Positions 18,375-26,971 of a DNA stretch of 47,884 nucleotides are shown here, piece after piece. Position 1 is the first letter of the stretch; every line of letters begins with the position of its first letter. The notes beneath the pieces were generated by a model, which searched no databases, had not been told where the DNA came from, and was given only the letters and a program-made list of their open reading frames with translations. Source of the stretch: Gemmataceae bacterium (GTDB taxonomy: Bacteria > Planctomycetota > Planctomycetia > Gemmatales > Gemmataceae). Made by a program: the position numbers and the translations under genes. Location of the stretch: NCBI GenBank assembly GCA_025055795.1, contig JANWVV010000036.1:1-47884 (forward strand). Direction: 5' to 3'.

Positions 18375-19988
18375 ATGAACAGGGTGGCCTCAGCCGGGGA
18401 ATGGGCAGACTGGATAACGCGGACTCGGGCCGCATTGCGGCTGATCGTTCCCTTGGCCGCACTGACCGCCGTGGTTTTCGGTGTTACCTTTTTTGCCCAG
18501 TATTCCCCGCGTGTCGAGGAGGAAGAAAGGAACAACGCCAGCCGTAGCGAGCGAAGCGCTAGCAGTGGTGAACCGCCGTTGCGTTTTTTTTCCTCGGAAC
18601 GGCGTTGGGATCCACCCAGTGAGGAAGCGGGCTACGAGGGTTTATACCTTTTGGCTCCATCGGCATTTGCCGCCCGGGATGCTTATGACCGTTCGCAGTT
18701 CAACCTGCAGGATCGTCTCTTTCCCGGCTTTTTTGAAGCTCGGTCTGAGCCTCGCAGTGCCAGTTTCTGGTGTGAAAACCGTCACGAGAAAGCCGTGGTC
18801 TTGCAGTTGGAACGTGTCAGTTGTCGGGCCTGTAGTGGCGGCCGCTTCGCAGCCATTCCGCCGGATGTGACACGGTCCATGCTCCAGATGCAAGCTGTCA
18901 GCAGCTTGCCCCAGGGGTTGGTCAATCTCCTTCCCCTCGGTCAAGCAGGCCCCGTGGCCCGCTTAGGCGAATTCCTGCAGCAGCCAAACAATTGGCAAGC
19001 CTATCGTTTTCGTGAAGCCCCCCATGCCACGTTCCGGGTGCCCCCTGCTACCAATGCAGATGGCTGGTCGCCCCAGTGGGGTATTCTGGAGCTGCAGTTT
19101 CAGGTGGAAACGCTCGGAGCCCGTGAACCGCTCCAGGCCAACTTTGTCAGCGCCGTCGAAGGCTCCGGACAATATGTCAGTAATACATTTACCATTCACT
19201 TCGAGGGGGTGAATGCTTTTGAGGTCAGTCCCACAACCCTTAACATCGGGGAACTGAGCGAAACAGCACCACCGCGTCAGTACGAACTGATTGTTTATTC
19301 AAGTAGCCGTGGTTACACAGCGGATGCCGCGGTGGCCGAAGCGTTGGTACCTCCGCACGTCGATGTCCGCTTGCCGCGGGGGTTGCCTGGATCCCCCGGC
19401 CCCTTTGTCCGGGTGGGCCCTCCCCAGCCCCTATCTCATGACGAATTGCAAGCGTTTCGACGACGCTTGCTGGCCGAGCTGAAGCGGCCTATGCGGGTAA
19501 TGGCCGCCTATCGCTATCCAGTCCTAGTTCAGCCTGATGTCGACGGGCAGCGCATTGACATTGGCCAGTTGGTCCGGGAAATTTGGTTTGCCGCACCAGG
19601 AGCCGCAGAACGAGTAGTGCGTCTGACAGGTATCGTACGGGGACAGGTCTGGCTGGATGATAACGCCAGCGAGATCAACTTGGGTGCCTTTCCTCTGTTA
19701 CGAGGGGTAGGGCCGCAAAGTGTCTATGTGTTGACGGAACGTCCGGACATCCAATTGGCAGAAGTGGAAAGTGAGCGGAGCCCCCGCTACCTGCAGGTGC
19801 AGCTGCAGCGTTTGCCGCCTGCTGGTGACCGTGGCCGCTACGAGCTGAAACTCCGTGTGCCGAGCCGCAGCGAGCAACCAGACGTCGAGGCCGGACGACT
19901 CAGCGGCGTTGTAGTCCTGGAAATCCAAGGACCGCAGCCGCAACGCATCCGTATCCCTGTGCGGGGAGAAGCCCGCATAGGCCGTTGA
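18375..19988 (+). CDS. Membrane-anchored large hypothetical protein, DUF1573-like N-terminal part
   Basis: A 537-residue protein with a short cytosolic N-terminus, one TM (about 22-42) and a long periplasmic beta-rich region. The segment around residues 120-165 (FFEARSEPRSASFWCENRH...VVLQLERVSCRACSGG) resembles the Ig-like DUF1573/ASH pattern in which a strand pair ends in a SC.C motif. A second Ig-like unit appears near 285-320 (FEVSPTTLNIGELSE). No enzyme motif is visible. It is followed 274 bp on by another membrane hypothetical in the same direction, possibly the same transcription unit. There is no convincing Shine-Dalgarno before the ATG. A cell-envelope structural or assembly role is only a guess. 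Confidence 0.65.
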   Translation: MNRVASAGEWADWITRTRAALRLIVPLAALTAVVFGVTFFAQYSPRVEEEERNNASRSERSASSGEPPLRFFSSERRWDPPSEEAGYEGLYLLAPSAFAARDAYDRSQFNLQDRLFPGFFEARSEPRSASFWCENRHEKAVVLQLERVSCRACSGGRFAAIPPDVTRSMLQMQAVSSLPQGLVNLLPLGQAGPVARLGEFLQQPNNWQAYRFREAPHATFRVPPATNADGWSPQWGILELQFQVETLGAREPLQANFVSAVEGSGQYVSNTFTIHFEGVNAFEVSPTTLNIGELSETAPPRQYELIVYSSSRGYTADAAVAEALVPPHVDVRLPRGLPGSPGPFVRVGPPQPLSHDELQAFRRRLLAELKRPMRVMAAYRYPVLVQPDVDGQRIDIGQLVREIWFAAPGAAERVVRLTGIVRGQVWLDDNASEINLGAFPLLRGVGPQSVYVLTERPDIQLAEVESERSPRYLQVQLQRLPPAGDRGRYELKLRVPSRSEQPDVEAGRLSGVVVLEIQGPQPQRIRIPVRGEARIGR

Positions 19989-20262
19989 CAAAAGTCCGTT
20001 TGTTATCGCCTCCATGGAAGTAATCCCAAATGGGCCGGAAGATATATATTCCACAATGATAGCGGCCTCTTCGGGCACGCCGCTTATCTGCCATAAAGAA
20101 AATACTCGGCAAGTGTTGGAAAAGTACGGACAGTTGGCGAAATCAAAACAATGGTCATGATTAAGTTGTGCAATTGGGAGTTTGCCCTAGCACACCACGA
20201 GCACAAATATCTTAGGGCGAAACAACTGTCCAGCAACCTTGCGGCGGCAGGAGTAGAAGCAT

Positions 20263-21777
20263 ATGAACGAATCGACGTTTATCAGTAGTGCGACGGTTTC
20301 GTCTCCGCCTCGTCTGCCGGGAAGCGGTGACACACAGGGGTACGTGCCAGTTTCGTGGATGGCCGTAGCCGCCGCTGCGGTGAGTGGATTGTTTGTACTC
20401 ATTCTTGTCTTCAGTACTTACACTGCCTTTACCACCCGTCGACCGTTAGTATTGCCGGAACTGCTCGTGCTACCGGCTATTGCCATCGTTTTGAGCTTTG
20501 CCGCCCGCCGGCTGATCAACAACTCGGAAGGAACGCGCACAGGGTTGCTCTACGGGATAGACCTGGTGAATACCTCGTGGTGGTTGGCGGTGATTGGTGG
20601 TTTGGGATACGCTGCCTATCTGTTTGCCATCGACTATTCCATCCGACGCGACGGCGAGGCAGAAATCCAGCGTTGGCTAGAGCATTTAACCACGGCGGAA
20701 GGGGATCCGGAAGTGAACTTCAACCGCGCCTTCCTACGAACCCTGGAGCCCGGCCGACGCACTGGCTTACGACCGGAAAACACCCAACAGCTCCGCAGTG
20801 AATTCCGCGATCCCTACACCCAGTTCCGTCAATGCGACCTGGTCCGTCTGTGCAGCCGGAACCGAGGTGTATGCCAGGTAAATATAACAGGGGTACGGAA
20901 CTGGTCTTCCCGCCCGTGGGGGGTGGAGTGTGAATTCAGTGCTACATTAACCTGTCCAGAGGGGGTATTTCCGCTCAGCATCCCGGTAAAAGGTATGGAA
21001 CCGACTACGGCCGCAGAAGCCGCTGCAGGCCGGCAATGGGCGGTTGTCATACCGGCCAATGGGTACATCATTCGGGATAAGGTGCAATACACCGATTATG
21101 GTGCTCTCTTGGCGGCCCTGGAGATGTCCGGCGGCAAATTCGGACGGGATTTCATTACAGCCAGTGTCCAGGGACCGCACATCCAGCATTACCTCTATCA
21201 CCGGACCATTGCTCCCCTCGAACAGTCCGAACTATGGGAGGAACAGGCCCGAGCCAGTCTCAGTCGGATGGCCTTGGTCGGAGGACCAGCAGGCCCATTA
21301 CCCTTTTTCACCCGCGACTCGTTTGCCTACTACCGGGACAAGTTTTTGACCTTGCCCAACGAAGGGATACCCTCCCCGGAGCAGAAGAATCTCTTTCGCA
21401 CCATCTGGTACGGTTCCGGTTTACTTCCACCAGGGTCCCGCTTGCGAAATAGTCCAGATACCCAGGACATTCTGATGGTTTATGCCGATCGGGTAGAGGT
21501 TCAGGTTCCCTGTGAATTGCCCTTCCCCGGAGCAGGAGCGGCATCTTTGGCCGCGGCTCGCGGCCGCCTGATCGTCGTCAGCAGAGACCCGGCCTTGCTG
21601 GAGAAACTCCGCCAGTTACGCGAGCAGGCACGACCCGGTCAGCTGGCTAGCAACGCTACGTTGGGACAAATCTTGCAAGAGGATTTCCGCTGGCGGGTTG
21701 TTCGCTTGGAAAGCGATATGTATCGTATCATGCCGACGCGAGCCATGCCGGGAGAGCCGGGAGCCGAAGTGCCTTAA
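20263..21777 (+). CDS. Hypothetical three-TM protein with large soluble C-terminal domain
   Basis: A 504-residue protein I cannot assign to a family. Three TM segments lie near the N-terminus (about 31-54, 63-80, 104-125), after which about 375 residues form a soluble region rich in beta strands and charged helices. The soluble part has CPEGVFPLSIPVKGME and an isolated pair of cysteines (CDLVRLCSRNRGVC) but no catalytic signature. GGAG nine bases before the ATG supports the start. It follows the 537-residue membrane protein in the same direction, so the two may act together at the envelope; this is inference from position. Confidence 0.65.
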   Translation: MNESTFISSATVSSPPRLPGSGDTQGYVPVSWMAVAAAAVSGLFVLILVFSTYTAFTTRRPLVLPELLVLPAIAIVLSFAARRLINNSEGTRTGLLYGIDLVNTSWWLAVIGGLGYAAYLFAIDYSIRRDGEAEIQRWLEHLTTAEGDPEVNFNRAFLRTLEPGRRTGLRPENTQQLRSEFRDPYTQFRQCDLVRLCSRNRGVCQVNITGVRNWSSRPWGVECEFSATLTCPEGVFPLSIPVKGMEPTTAAEAAAGRQWAVVIPANGYIIRDKVQYTDYGALLAALEMSGGKFGRDFITASVQGPHIQHYLYHRTIAPLEQSELWEEQARASLSRMALVGGPAGPLPFFTRDSFAYYRDKFLTLPNEGIPSPEQKNLFRTIWYGSGLLPPGSRLRNSPDTQDILMVYADRVEVQVPCELPFPGAGAASLAAARGRLIVVSRDPALLEKLRQLREQARPGQLASNATLGQILQEDFRWRVVRLESDMYRIMPTRAMPGEPGAEVP

Positions 21778-22273
21778 AATGGCAAGGTGGACGCGGGCAA
21801 ATCCCCTTCACCCCTTGCCCTGTTAGCGTTTGTCAACCTCGGCCTGAGGCTAGGTGATACAGCCTCGATCCAATATCGGCCAACCCGCTCAATGAGTTCC
21901 CCGGTTCCCCACATTATTATCATCCAGGTGTCCTGCAACACGGAGATGGAGGTACCGGTCTGCGTGCTCCCTCCCCTACCATTGACGTTACGTCCAATCA
22001 CAAGTGATCTGAGCCAGGGATGGATCAACTGACTAGTAAGACCAGTTTGTTTGAAGGAGCTGCAATGGGAAGCCCTACAATGGTAGTGGATCGTTAGTCT
22101 TGAGTGCCTTCGTGGCGCTTGTGGTCGACATATAGCACCGAAGTCAATCAGTCCTGTTTCACCAGCATAACGTTCCCGGCACGGGAGTGAGCTGAGCTGA
22201 TAAAGGTAAACAACTGACAAACCGCATTCCAGTCAGAGATATTCGAAGGGGAATGCGGACGCGGAGCGAAGCG
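21778..22273. other. Intergenic region upstream of ribBA
   Basis: About 495 bp. GGCAAGG (21781-21787) and CCTTGCC (21813-21819) can pair across a 25-base loop just after the previous stop, a weak structure without a T-run. The conserved blocks of an FMN riboswitch are not present. No coding frame with support. Confidence 0.45.
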
Positions 22274-23542
22274 ATGAACCCATCAGCCGGTTTTGCCAGT
22301 ATTGAGGAGGCCTTGGAGGAGCTACGGGCAGGACGGATGATTGTGTTGGTCGACGATGAACAACGGGAAAACGAGGGTGACCTTGTGATGGCGGCGGAAA
22401 AGGTCACCCCGCAGGCGGTCAATTTCATGATTCGTCAGGCCTGTGGCCGGCTATGTGTCGCAATGTCCAAAGCCAATGCGGATCGTCTGGGCTTGGAACT
22501 ATTGCCCGGCGTGAATCTCGATCCCTCCGCTACGCCTTTTACCCATAATTTCGATGCACGCTATGGGATTACCACCGGTATTTCAGCTTACGACCGCTGT
22601 CGGACCATCCAGGTATGTGCCGATCCGAACAGTGGTCCGCAGGACCTGGTGCGGGACAAGGGACATATGGACGGTTTGATCGCCCGTCCGGGTGGCGTGC
22701 TGGTACGCGCTGGGCATACCGAAGGCAGCGTCGACTTGTGTCGATTGGCAGGTTTGCGTGAGGTGGCTGTCATTTGTGAAATTCTCAATGAAGACGGGAC
22801 TATGGCCCGCCTACCCGACCTGCAACGCTTCTGCCACAAACATCAACTCAAACTGTGTACGATAGCCGACCTGATCGAGTACCGTCGCCGACGGGAAAAA
22901 CTGATCAAGCGGGAGATCGAACTGCAACTACCTACAGAGTTTGCGACATTCGACCTGATTGCCTATTCGTCCTTGGTAGACCCGGAGCCGCATCTGGCTC
23001 TGACGCTAGGAGGAATCGGTCGGGAGACCGCTCCGGGCATAGTACCGGTCCAGAGCGAACCGGTCCTGGTGCGTATGCACAGTGAGTGTCTGACAGGTGA
23101 TGCGTTGCATTCGGCCAAATGTGACTGTGGAGCCCAGCTTACCTGCGCTATGAAGCAAATTGCCGCCGCCGGCCGTGGCGTCATTGTTTATATGCGTCAG
23201 GAAGGACGGGGCATCGGCTTACTAAACAAGTTGCGAGCCTATAAGCTGCAGCAGGAAGAGGGGTTAGATACAGTCGAGGCCAACCGCCGCTTGGGCTTTG
23301 CTCCTGACTTGCGTCATTTCGGCATCGGTGCCCAGATCCTGCACGACTTGGGTGTACGCGACATTCGTCTGCTGACGAATAATCCCCGTAAAGTCATTGG
23401 TCTGGAGGGGTACGGCCTGCGGATTGTCGAGCGCGTGCCTATCGAGATCCCACCGGGGAGGCATAACCGCCATTATCTGGCCACCAAACGGTCCAAACTC
23501 GGCCATCTTCTGGATCACGTGGACTACGAGGCCGTCGATTGA
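22274..23542 (+). CDS. ribBA: Bifunctional DHBP synthase / GTP cyclohydrolase II (RibBA)
   Basis: A 422-residue fusion that makes both riboflavin precursors: 3,4-dihydroxy-2-butanone 4-phosphate from ribulose 5-phosphate, and the pyrimidine from GTP. The DHBP synthase half (about 8-205) has [11 protein letters not shown] (27-37) with its acidic metal-binding loop and the conserved HTEGSVDL. The cyclohydrolase half (about 215-410) has the zinc cysteines Cys272, Cys283 and Cys285 (HSECLTGD...AKCDCG) and [11 protein letters not shown]. Both active sites look intact. I prefer ATG 22274 with GGAG upstream; an ATG seven codons earlier has its GGGGA only one base away. RibD in this window supplies the next steps. 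Confidence 0.95.
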   Translation: MNPSAGFASIEEALEELRAGRMIVLVDDEQRENEGDLVMAAEKVTPQAVNFMIRQACGRLCVAMSKANADRLGLELLPGVNLDPSATPFTHNFDARYGITTGISAYDRCRTIQVCADPNSGPQDLVRDKGHMDGLIARPGGVLVRAGHTEGSVDLCRLAGLREVAVICEILNEDGTMARLPDLQRFCHKHQLKLCTIADLIEYRRRREKLIKREIELQLPTEFATFDLIAYSSLVDPEPHLALTLGGIGRETAPGIVPVQSEPVLVRMHSECLTGDALHSAKCDCGAQLTCAMKQIAAAGRGVIVYMRQEGRGIGLLNKLRAYKLQQEEGLDTVEANRRLGFAPDLRHFGIGAQILHDLGVRDIRLLTNNPRKVIGLEGYGLRIVERVPIEIPPGRHNRHYLATKRSKLGHLLDHVDYEAVD

Positions 23543-23572
23543 CAAGGCAACAAATAAAACTTGCGGATCGTC

Positions 23573-23598
23573 CTACTAAGCGGTAGCAGCTTTTTTTT
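23573..23598 (+). terminator. Weak intrinsic terminator after ribBA
   Basis: A short stem CTAC/GTAG (23573-23576 with 23583-23586, extendable by a T-G pair) is followed after CAGC by eight T (23591-23598). The stem is short, so efficiency is doubtful. It sits between convergent genes. Confidence 0.35.
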
Positions 23599-24055
23599 AA
23601 TATTCAGGTAGCAGCAGGGTGCCGTCAGGAGCGAACCAGCCCCGGCCGTCGATCTGGTATACGCCTTGGGTATGTTCAGCTAAGTAGCGGCAGGTGTGCT
23701 CGAGTACGGCTTCGACCGCGGCTTCGTCCCGGTTGTCGGCGGGACGCCGTAAGACGATCAACTGTTGAGTCTGAATGGCATGTTCCATCAGTTGCTGATG
23801 GTTGGGATGGTAATCGCAGGTTTCTAGTTCAGCCGCGTAACTATTCAGATCGTGGCGAATGTCGTCGATGCTGGTCAGATAACGGTTAATATAGATGGGG
23901 GTACCTCCTCCGGGTAGGCGTAGCTCTCCTTGGGTCCAGCCCAGATCATCCCCCCGAAAATGCGGTTCGACTATCAGTCCTTGGCGATGCAAATGTTCGA
24001 CCAAAGCCAGGGGTGATACTTCCTGCGGCGACAGTCCAAATACGCGGTACCACAT
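23597..24055 (-). CDS. Small conserved-looking hypothetical protein (152 aa)
   Basis: A 152-residue acidic cytosolic protein without signal peptide or TM. The N-terminal half reads like an alpha/beta domain (MWYRVFGLSP, LVEHLHRQGLIVEPHFRGDDLGW, GTPIYINRYL) and the C-terminal half is helical before a short GVYQIDGRGWFAPDG hairpin. I do not recognise the family. The start is well supported by GAGGAGAGGGAAG upstream of ATG. It converges on ribBA with 54 bp between stops and no co-transcribed neighbour, so context gives no hint of its job. Confidence 0.75.
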   Translation of the reverse strand: MWYRVFGLSPQEVSPLALVEHLHRQGLIVEPHFRGDDLGWTQGELRLPGGGTPIYINRYLTSIDDIRHDLNSYAAELETCDYHPNHQQLMEHAIQTQQLIVLRRPADNRDEAAVEAVLEHTCRYLAEHTQGVYQIDGRGWFAPDGTLLLPEY

Positions 24056-24313
24056 TACTTCCCTCTCCTCAACGGCCGTTTATTTATAGTAGGGTATGCT
24101 CGCAAACTTCGCAGGGAAACAAAGGCGAATTGGCCCAAAAGTAACTTCTGCTATTCCGTAAGACGCTAATGAATTTGTGTCCCGGACGATTCGGACTATG
24201 AAAAATAGCTGGACATCCATGCGATGGAAGATAGCGAACCGAATCATAACTTGCATCATAGGCACGGTAAAGCGTGCATGACACAAAGGTGCAACTAGTA
24301 GAGGGCGACGAGC

Positions 24314-25795
24314 ATGAAAGCCAAGCACTTTGTATGCGTGGCAATTGCTGCGTGGCTGGTAGCAGTGAGCGGGTGGGAATCCTATCAGTTATGGGCACAT
24401 GCCAAGCCGGGTAAATTCAACAAAGTGCTATCGCCCGGCGACATAGCTCCCGCATGGGAGAATCTGGAGGGGACCGATGGTCGCAAGCATTCCTGGAGCG
24501 ATCTGAAAGATAAAGACCTCGTAGTGGTGGTGTTTACATGCAATAGCTGTCCTGTAGCGGTTGCCTACGAGGAACGTCTGAAGGCCTTTGCAAGTCGGTA
24601 TACACTCGGCCCGCAGGCCCGCGTCGCCCTAGTAGCTATCAACGTCAATACAGGTCCGGAGGACGCGTTACCTGCCATGCAGCAACGGGCGCGAAAGCAA
24701 GGATTCAATTTCCCCTATCTGTACGATCCTACGCAACAGATCGCCCGCCGCTATGGCGCTGTTTTTACGCCTGAGGTTTTCGTTCTGGATAAGGAGCGGC
24801 GGGTGGTCTACACTGGGGCGATTGATGACCGGGCCCCGCCGGGCGAGCCACAGCGGCATTATCTACGCGAAGCGGTCGACGCCTTGCTGGCCGGCAAGCC
24901 GGTTACGGTCGCCGAAACCAGTGCCGCGGCTGGTTGTCGCATCAAGTATCACTCGACGAAACGGGAGGAAGACGATTCCCCGCTGTCTGACCCCGCTGGT
25001 TGTAGCCAGGAGTCGGATCGCGAGGCGATACCAGATAATGGCCCATCAGTAGCGGCTCCGTTCGCGACAAACTGCATGCAGCCTATCGGTTCCAAGGCGG
25101 ACTCTGAGGCACCAAACACACTGAGCGAGGAAGAAAAGAAAGCCGGCTGGCGTTTGCTGTTTGATGGTCGTAGTACCACGGGCTGGCGGGGATATCGTGC
25201 CAAAACAGTGCCTACCTGCTGGAAAGTAGAAAATGGTTCGTTACTATCGCGACCGCAAAAGGGGGACAGCCGTGGGGATCTCATCACCATCGACCAGTTT
25301 GATGATTTTGAACTGCGCGTCGACTGGAAGATGACCCGTGGCGGCAACAGCGGCATCATTTACCGGGCCACCGAGGAATATGAATTCGTCTGGCAGTCCG
25401 GGCCAGAGTATCAGATTTTGGATAATCAGGGGCATCTGGATGGGTTGAATCCGCTCGCCTCGGCCGGGGCCTGTTATGCCGTGTTTGCACCGGCCAAAGA
25501 CGTAACAAGGCCGCTAGGCGAATGGAACCAGACGCGCATCCTGGCCCGCGGCAGCCATGTGGAGCATTGGCTCAATGGCGAGAAACTCCTGGAATACGAC
25601 ATCGGCAGCAATCGCTGGTTGGCTCACGTAAAAACCAGCAAATTTTTCCAGTCGGCCTATGGCCAAAGCAAATGGGGCCGAGCGTTGAAGGGCCACATCG
25701 GGCTGCAAGACTACGGGGGAGCCATCGAGTTCCGCAACATAAAGGTCCGTAGTTTGTCAAACGCAGCCACAAAGGAACCGGAGCAGAAACGGTAA
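24314..25795 (+). CDS. Redoxin (thioredoxin-like) - DUF1080 fusion protein
   Basis: A 493-residue exported protein. A hydrophobic leader (about 5-22) precedes an AhpC/TSA-like redoxin domain (about 38-195) with CxxC at Cys76-Cys79 in the VVVFTCNSCPVA context and a DGRKHSWSDLKDKD opening typical of planctomycete redoxins. A polar Ser/Pro/Glu-rich linker (about 200-268) leads to a DUF1080/3-keto-disaccharide hydrolase domain (about 275-487) showing GWRLLFDGRSTTGWRG, FELRVDWKM, GGNSGIIYR, GPEYQILDN and HIGLQDYGGAIEFRNI. DUF1080 proteins have a concanavalin-like jelly roll and act on oxidised sugars. Joining it to a redoxin is uncommon and suggests envelope-located redox and sugar chemistry in one chain. 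GAGGG precedes the ATG. Confidence 0.85.
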   Translation: MKAKHFVCVAIAAWLVAVSGWESYQLWAHAKPGKFNKVLSPGDIAPAWENLEGTDGRKHSWSDLKDKDLVVVVFTCNSCPVAVAYEERLKAFASRYTLGPQARVALVAINVNTGPEDALPAMQQRARKQGFNFPYLYDPTQQIARRYGAVFTPEVFVLDKERRVVYTGAIDDRAPPGEPQRHYLREAVDALLAGKPVTVAETSAAAGCRIKYHSTKREEDDSPLSDPAGCSQESDREAIPDNGPSVAAPFATNCMQPIGSKADSEAPNTLSEEEKKAGWRLLFDGRSTTGWRGYRAKTVPTCWKVENGSLLSRPQKGDSRGDLITIDQFDDFELRVDWKMTRGGNSGIIYRATEEYEFVWQSGPEYQILDNQGHLDGLNPLASAGACYAVFAPAKDVTRPLGEWNQTRILARGSHVEHWLNGEKLLEYDIGSNRWLAHVKTSKFFQSAYGQSKWGRALKGHIGLQDYGGAIEFRNIKVRSLSNAATKEPEQKR

Positions 25796-25814
25796 GCTGT
25801 ACCGTGTCGTTGTC

Positions 25815-25842
25815 CTGGGTGTGTGCAATGGCTTACACCCAG
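25815..25842 (+). terminator. Hairpin downstream of the redoxin-DUF1080 gene
   Basis: CTGGGTGT (25815-25822) pairs perfectly with ACACCCAG (25835-25842) across a 12-base loop, 20 bp after the stop. No T-run follows, so termination is likely but not certain. Confidence 0.4.
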
Positions 25843-25981
25843 ATTGGATCGCCCCACTTTAGCAGGAGTGATTTTGCCTCAGCCAACTGGCTTATCGTGT
25901 GTTAACTACCCCCTGCCGCGTTAATTGCGGGGCAGAGCGTGCTAAGGTGGAAATGTATGACACATCGAGCAGTAACTACGA

Positions 25982-26932
25982 TTGAAGGCGAAAGGGGTTG
26001 CCGTGTCCATACTACTGTTGTGGCTGCTATTGGTGGTGATTTTGTTAGCGTTATTTTGGGGTGGCGGACTGGTGGCCCAGGGGTGGTGGTACCAGGACAT
26101 AGCTCGCTACTTTCCGCTACGGGCCGCAGGGGCAGCCCTGCTGGTAGGAAGTTACCTGACCCTGTGGACAGCTCTAGACCGTCGCTCTCCGGGCAAGTAC
26201 GACACACTATTCGAATTCACTGCCGAGGAACGGGTACCGTTTAACGAATTTGATGCGATTCGTTGGGTGACATCCGTCTCGTCCAAACTGAAGACCGACG
26301 AGAAAGGCCAGCCGGTAGAGGTGGCGGTCCCTTTTCGCAGAAAGCAAGGGAGCCGTACAGAGCAGTTCATTGCGGAAAAAACTGGTGAGCCTTTCCGCCT
26401 CAACGGTGTGGACCGCGCGGGCGAATCCTTCATGACGGTAGCGTTGCTGATTCGTTTGGAGCCCCAAGGCGAGCCAGTGCGGTTCAACGCCCTCCTGCAA
26501 GAGGATTCCCGCGGAAACAAAACGTATGTCAGCGGTCCCGAAGGACGACGCTTCGTCGAAGCGGGGGGGAACCGTTACATCCTGGCCGATCAGATCGGTA
26601 CTGTCTATGTTCCTACGCCGGGAGTGGTGGCCGCTGCATTATTCCTTAATCTGGCAGTGTTCATCGTCTGGTTTGTGGCCCTGTGGGCCATTTTGCAGTT
26701 TCAGGCGGGTCACGCCGCAGGGCTGACCCTGGCTTTAGGCTTTGCTACCTTATTGCTGGTCATGCCGCTGTTATTCAAGCCGAATCGGCAACCCGCTGCT
26801 GCTGGACCACCCCCGGCTGCGGCTCGGTGGGTAACTCCTGAATCGTCCCCATCCGTCCAGAGTACTACTTGGGCAAACTCCGGTGGGTTTGTTCACGCCT
26901 GGAGCGAGGGGAGCACTCAAGGGTTTGTATGA
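25982..26932 (+). CDS. Hypothetical four-TM membrane protein
   Basis: A 316-residue protein of unknown family. Two TM helices at the N-terminus (about 8-28 and 43-62) and two near residues 210-233 and 242-262 flank a soluble loop of about 145 residues that begins with YDTLFEFTAEERVPFNEFDAIRWVTS; the C-terminal 50 residues are Pro/Ala/Ser-rich. The frame begins with TTG at 25982, which gives a basic MKAKG before TM1. A GTG at 26003 has a better ribosome-binding site (AAAGGGG at five bases), so the true start is open. It ends only 39 bp from the convergent GT2 gene. Confidence 0.6.
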   Translation: MKAKGVAVSILLLWLLLVVILLALFWGGGLVAQGWWYQDIARYFPLRAAGAALLVGSYLTLWTALDRRSPGKYDTLFEFTAEERVPFNEFDAIRWVTSVSSKLKTDEKGQPVEVAVPFRRKQGSRTEQFIAEKTGEPFRLNGVDRAGESFMTVALLIRLEPQGEPVRFNALLQEDSRGNKTYVSGPEGRRFVEAGGNRYILADQIGTVYVPTPGVVAAALFLNLAVFIVWFVALWAILQFQAGHAAGLTLALGFATLLLVMPLLFKPNRQPAAAGPPPAAARWVTPESSPSVQSTTWANSGGFVHAWSEGSTQGFV

Positions 26933-26971
26933 GTAACTGGCCTTTGAGGAATACGACTTGGATCAGCGAGC

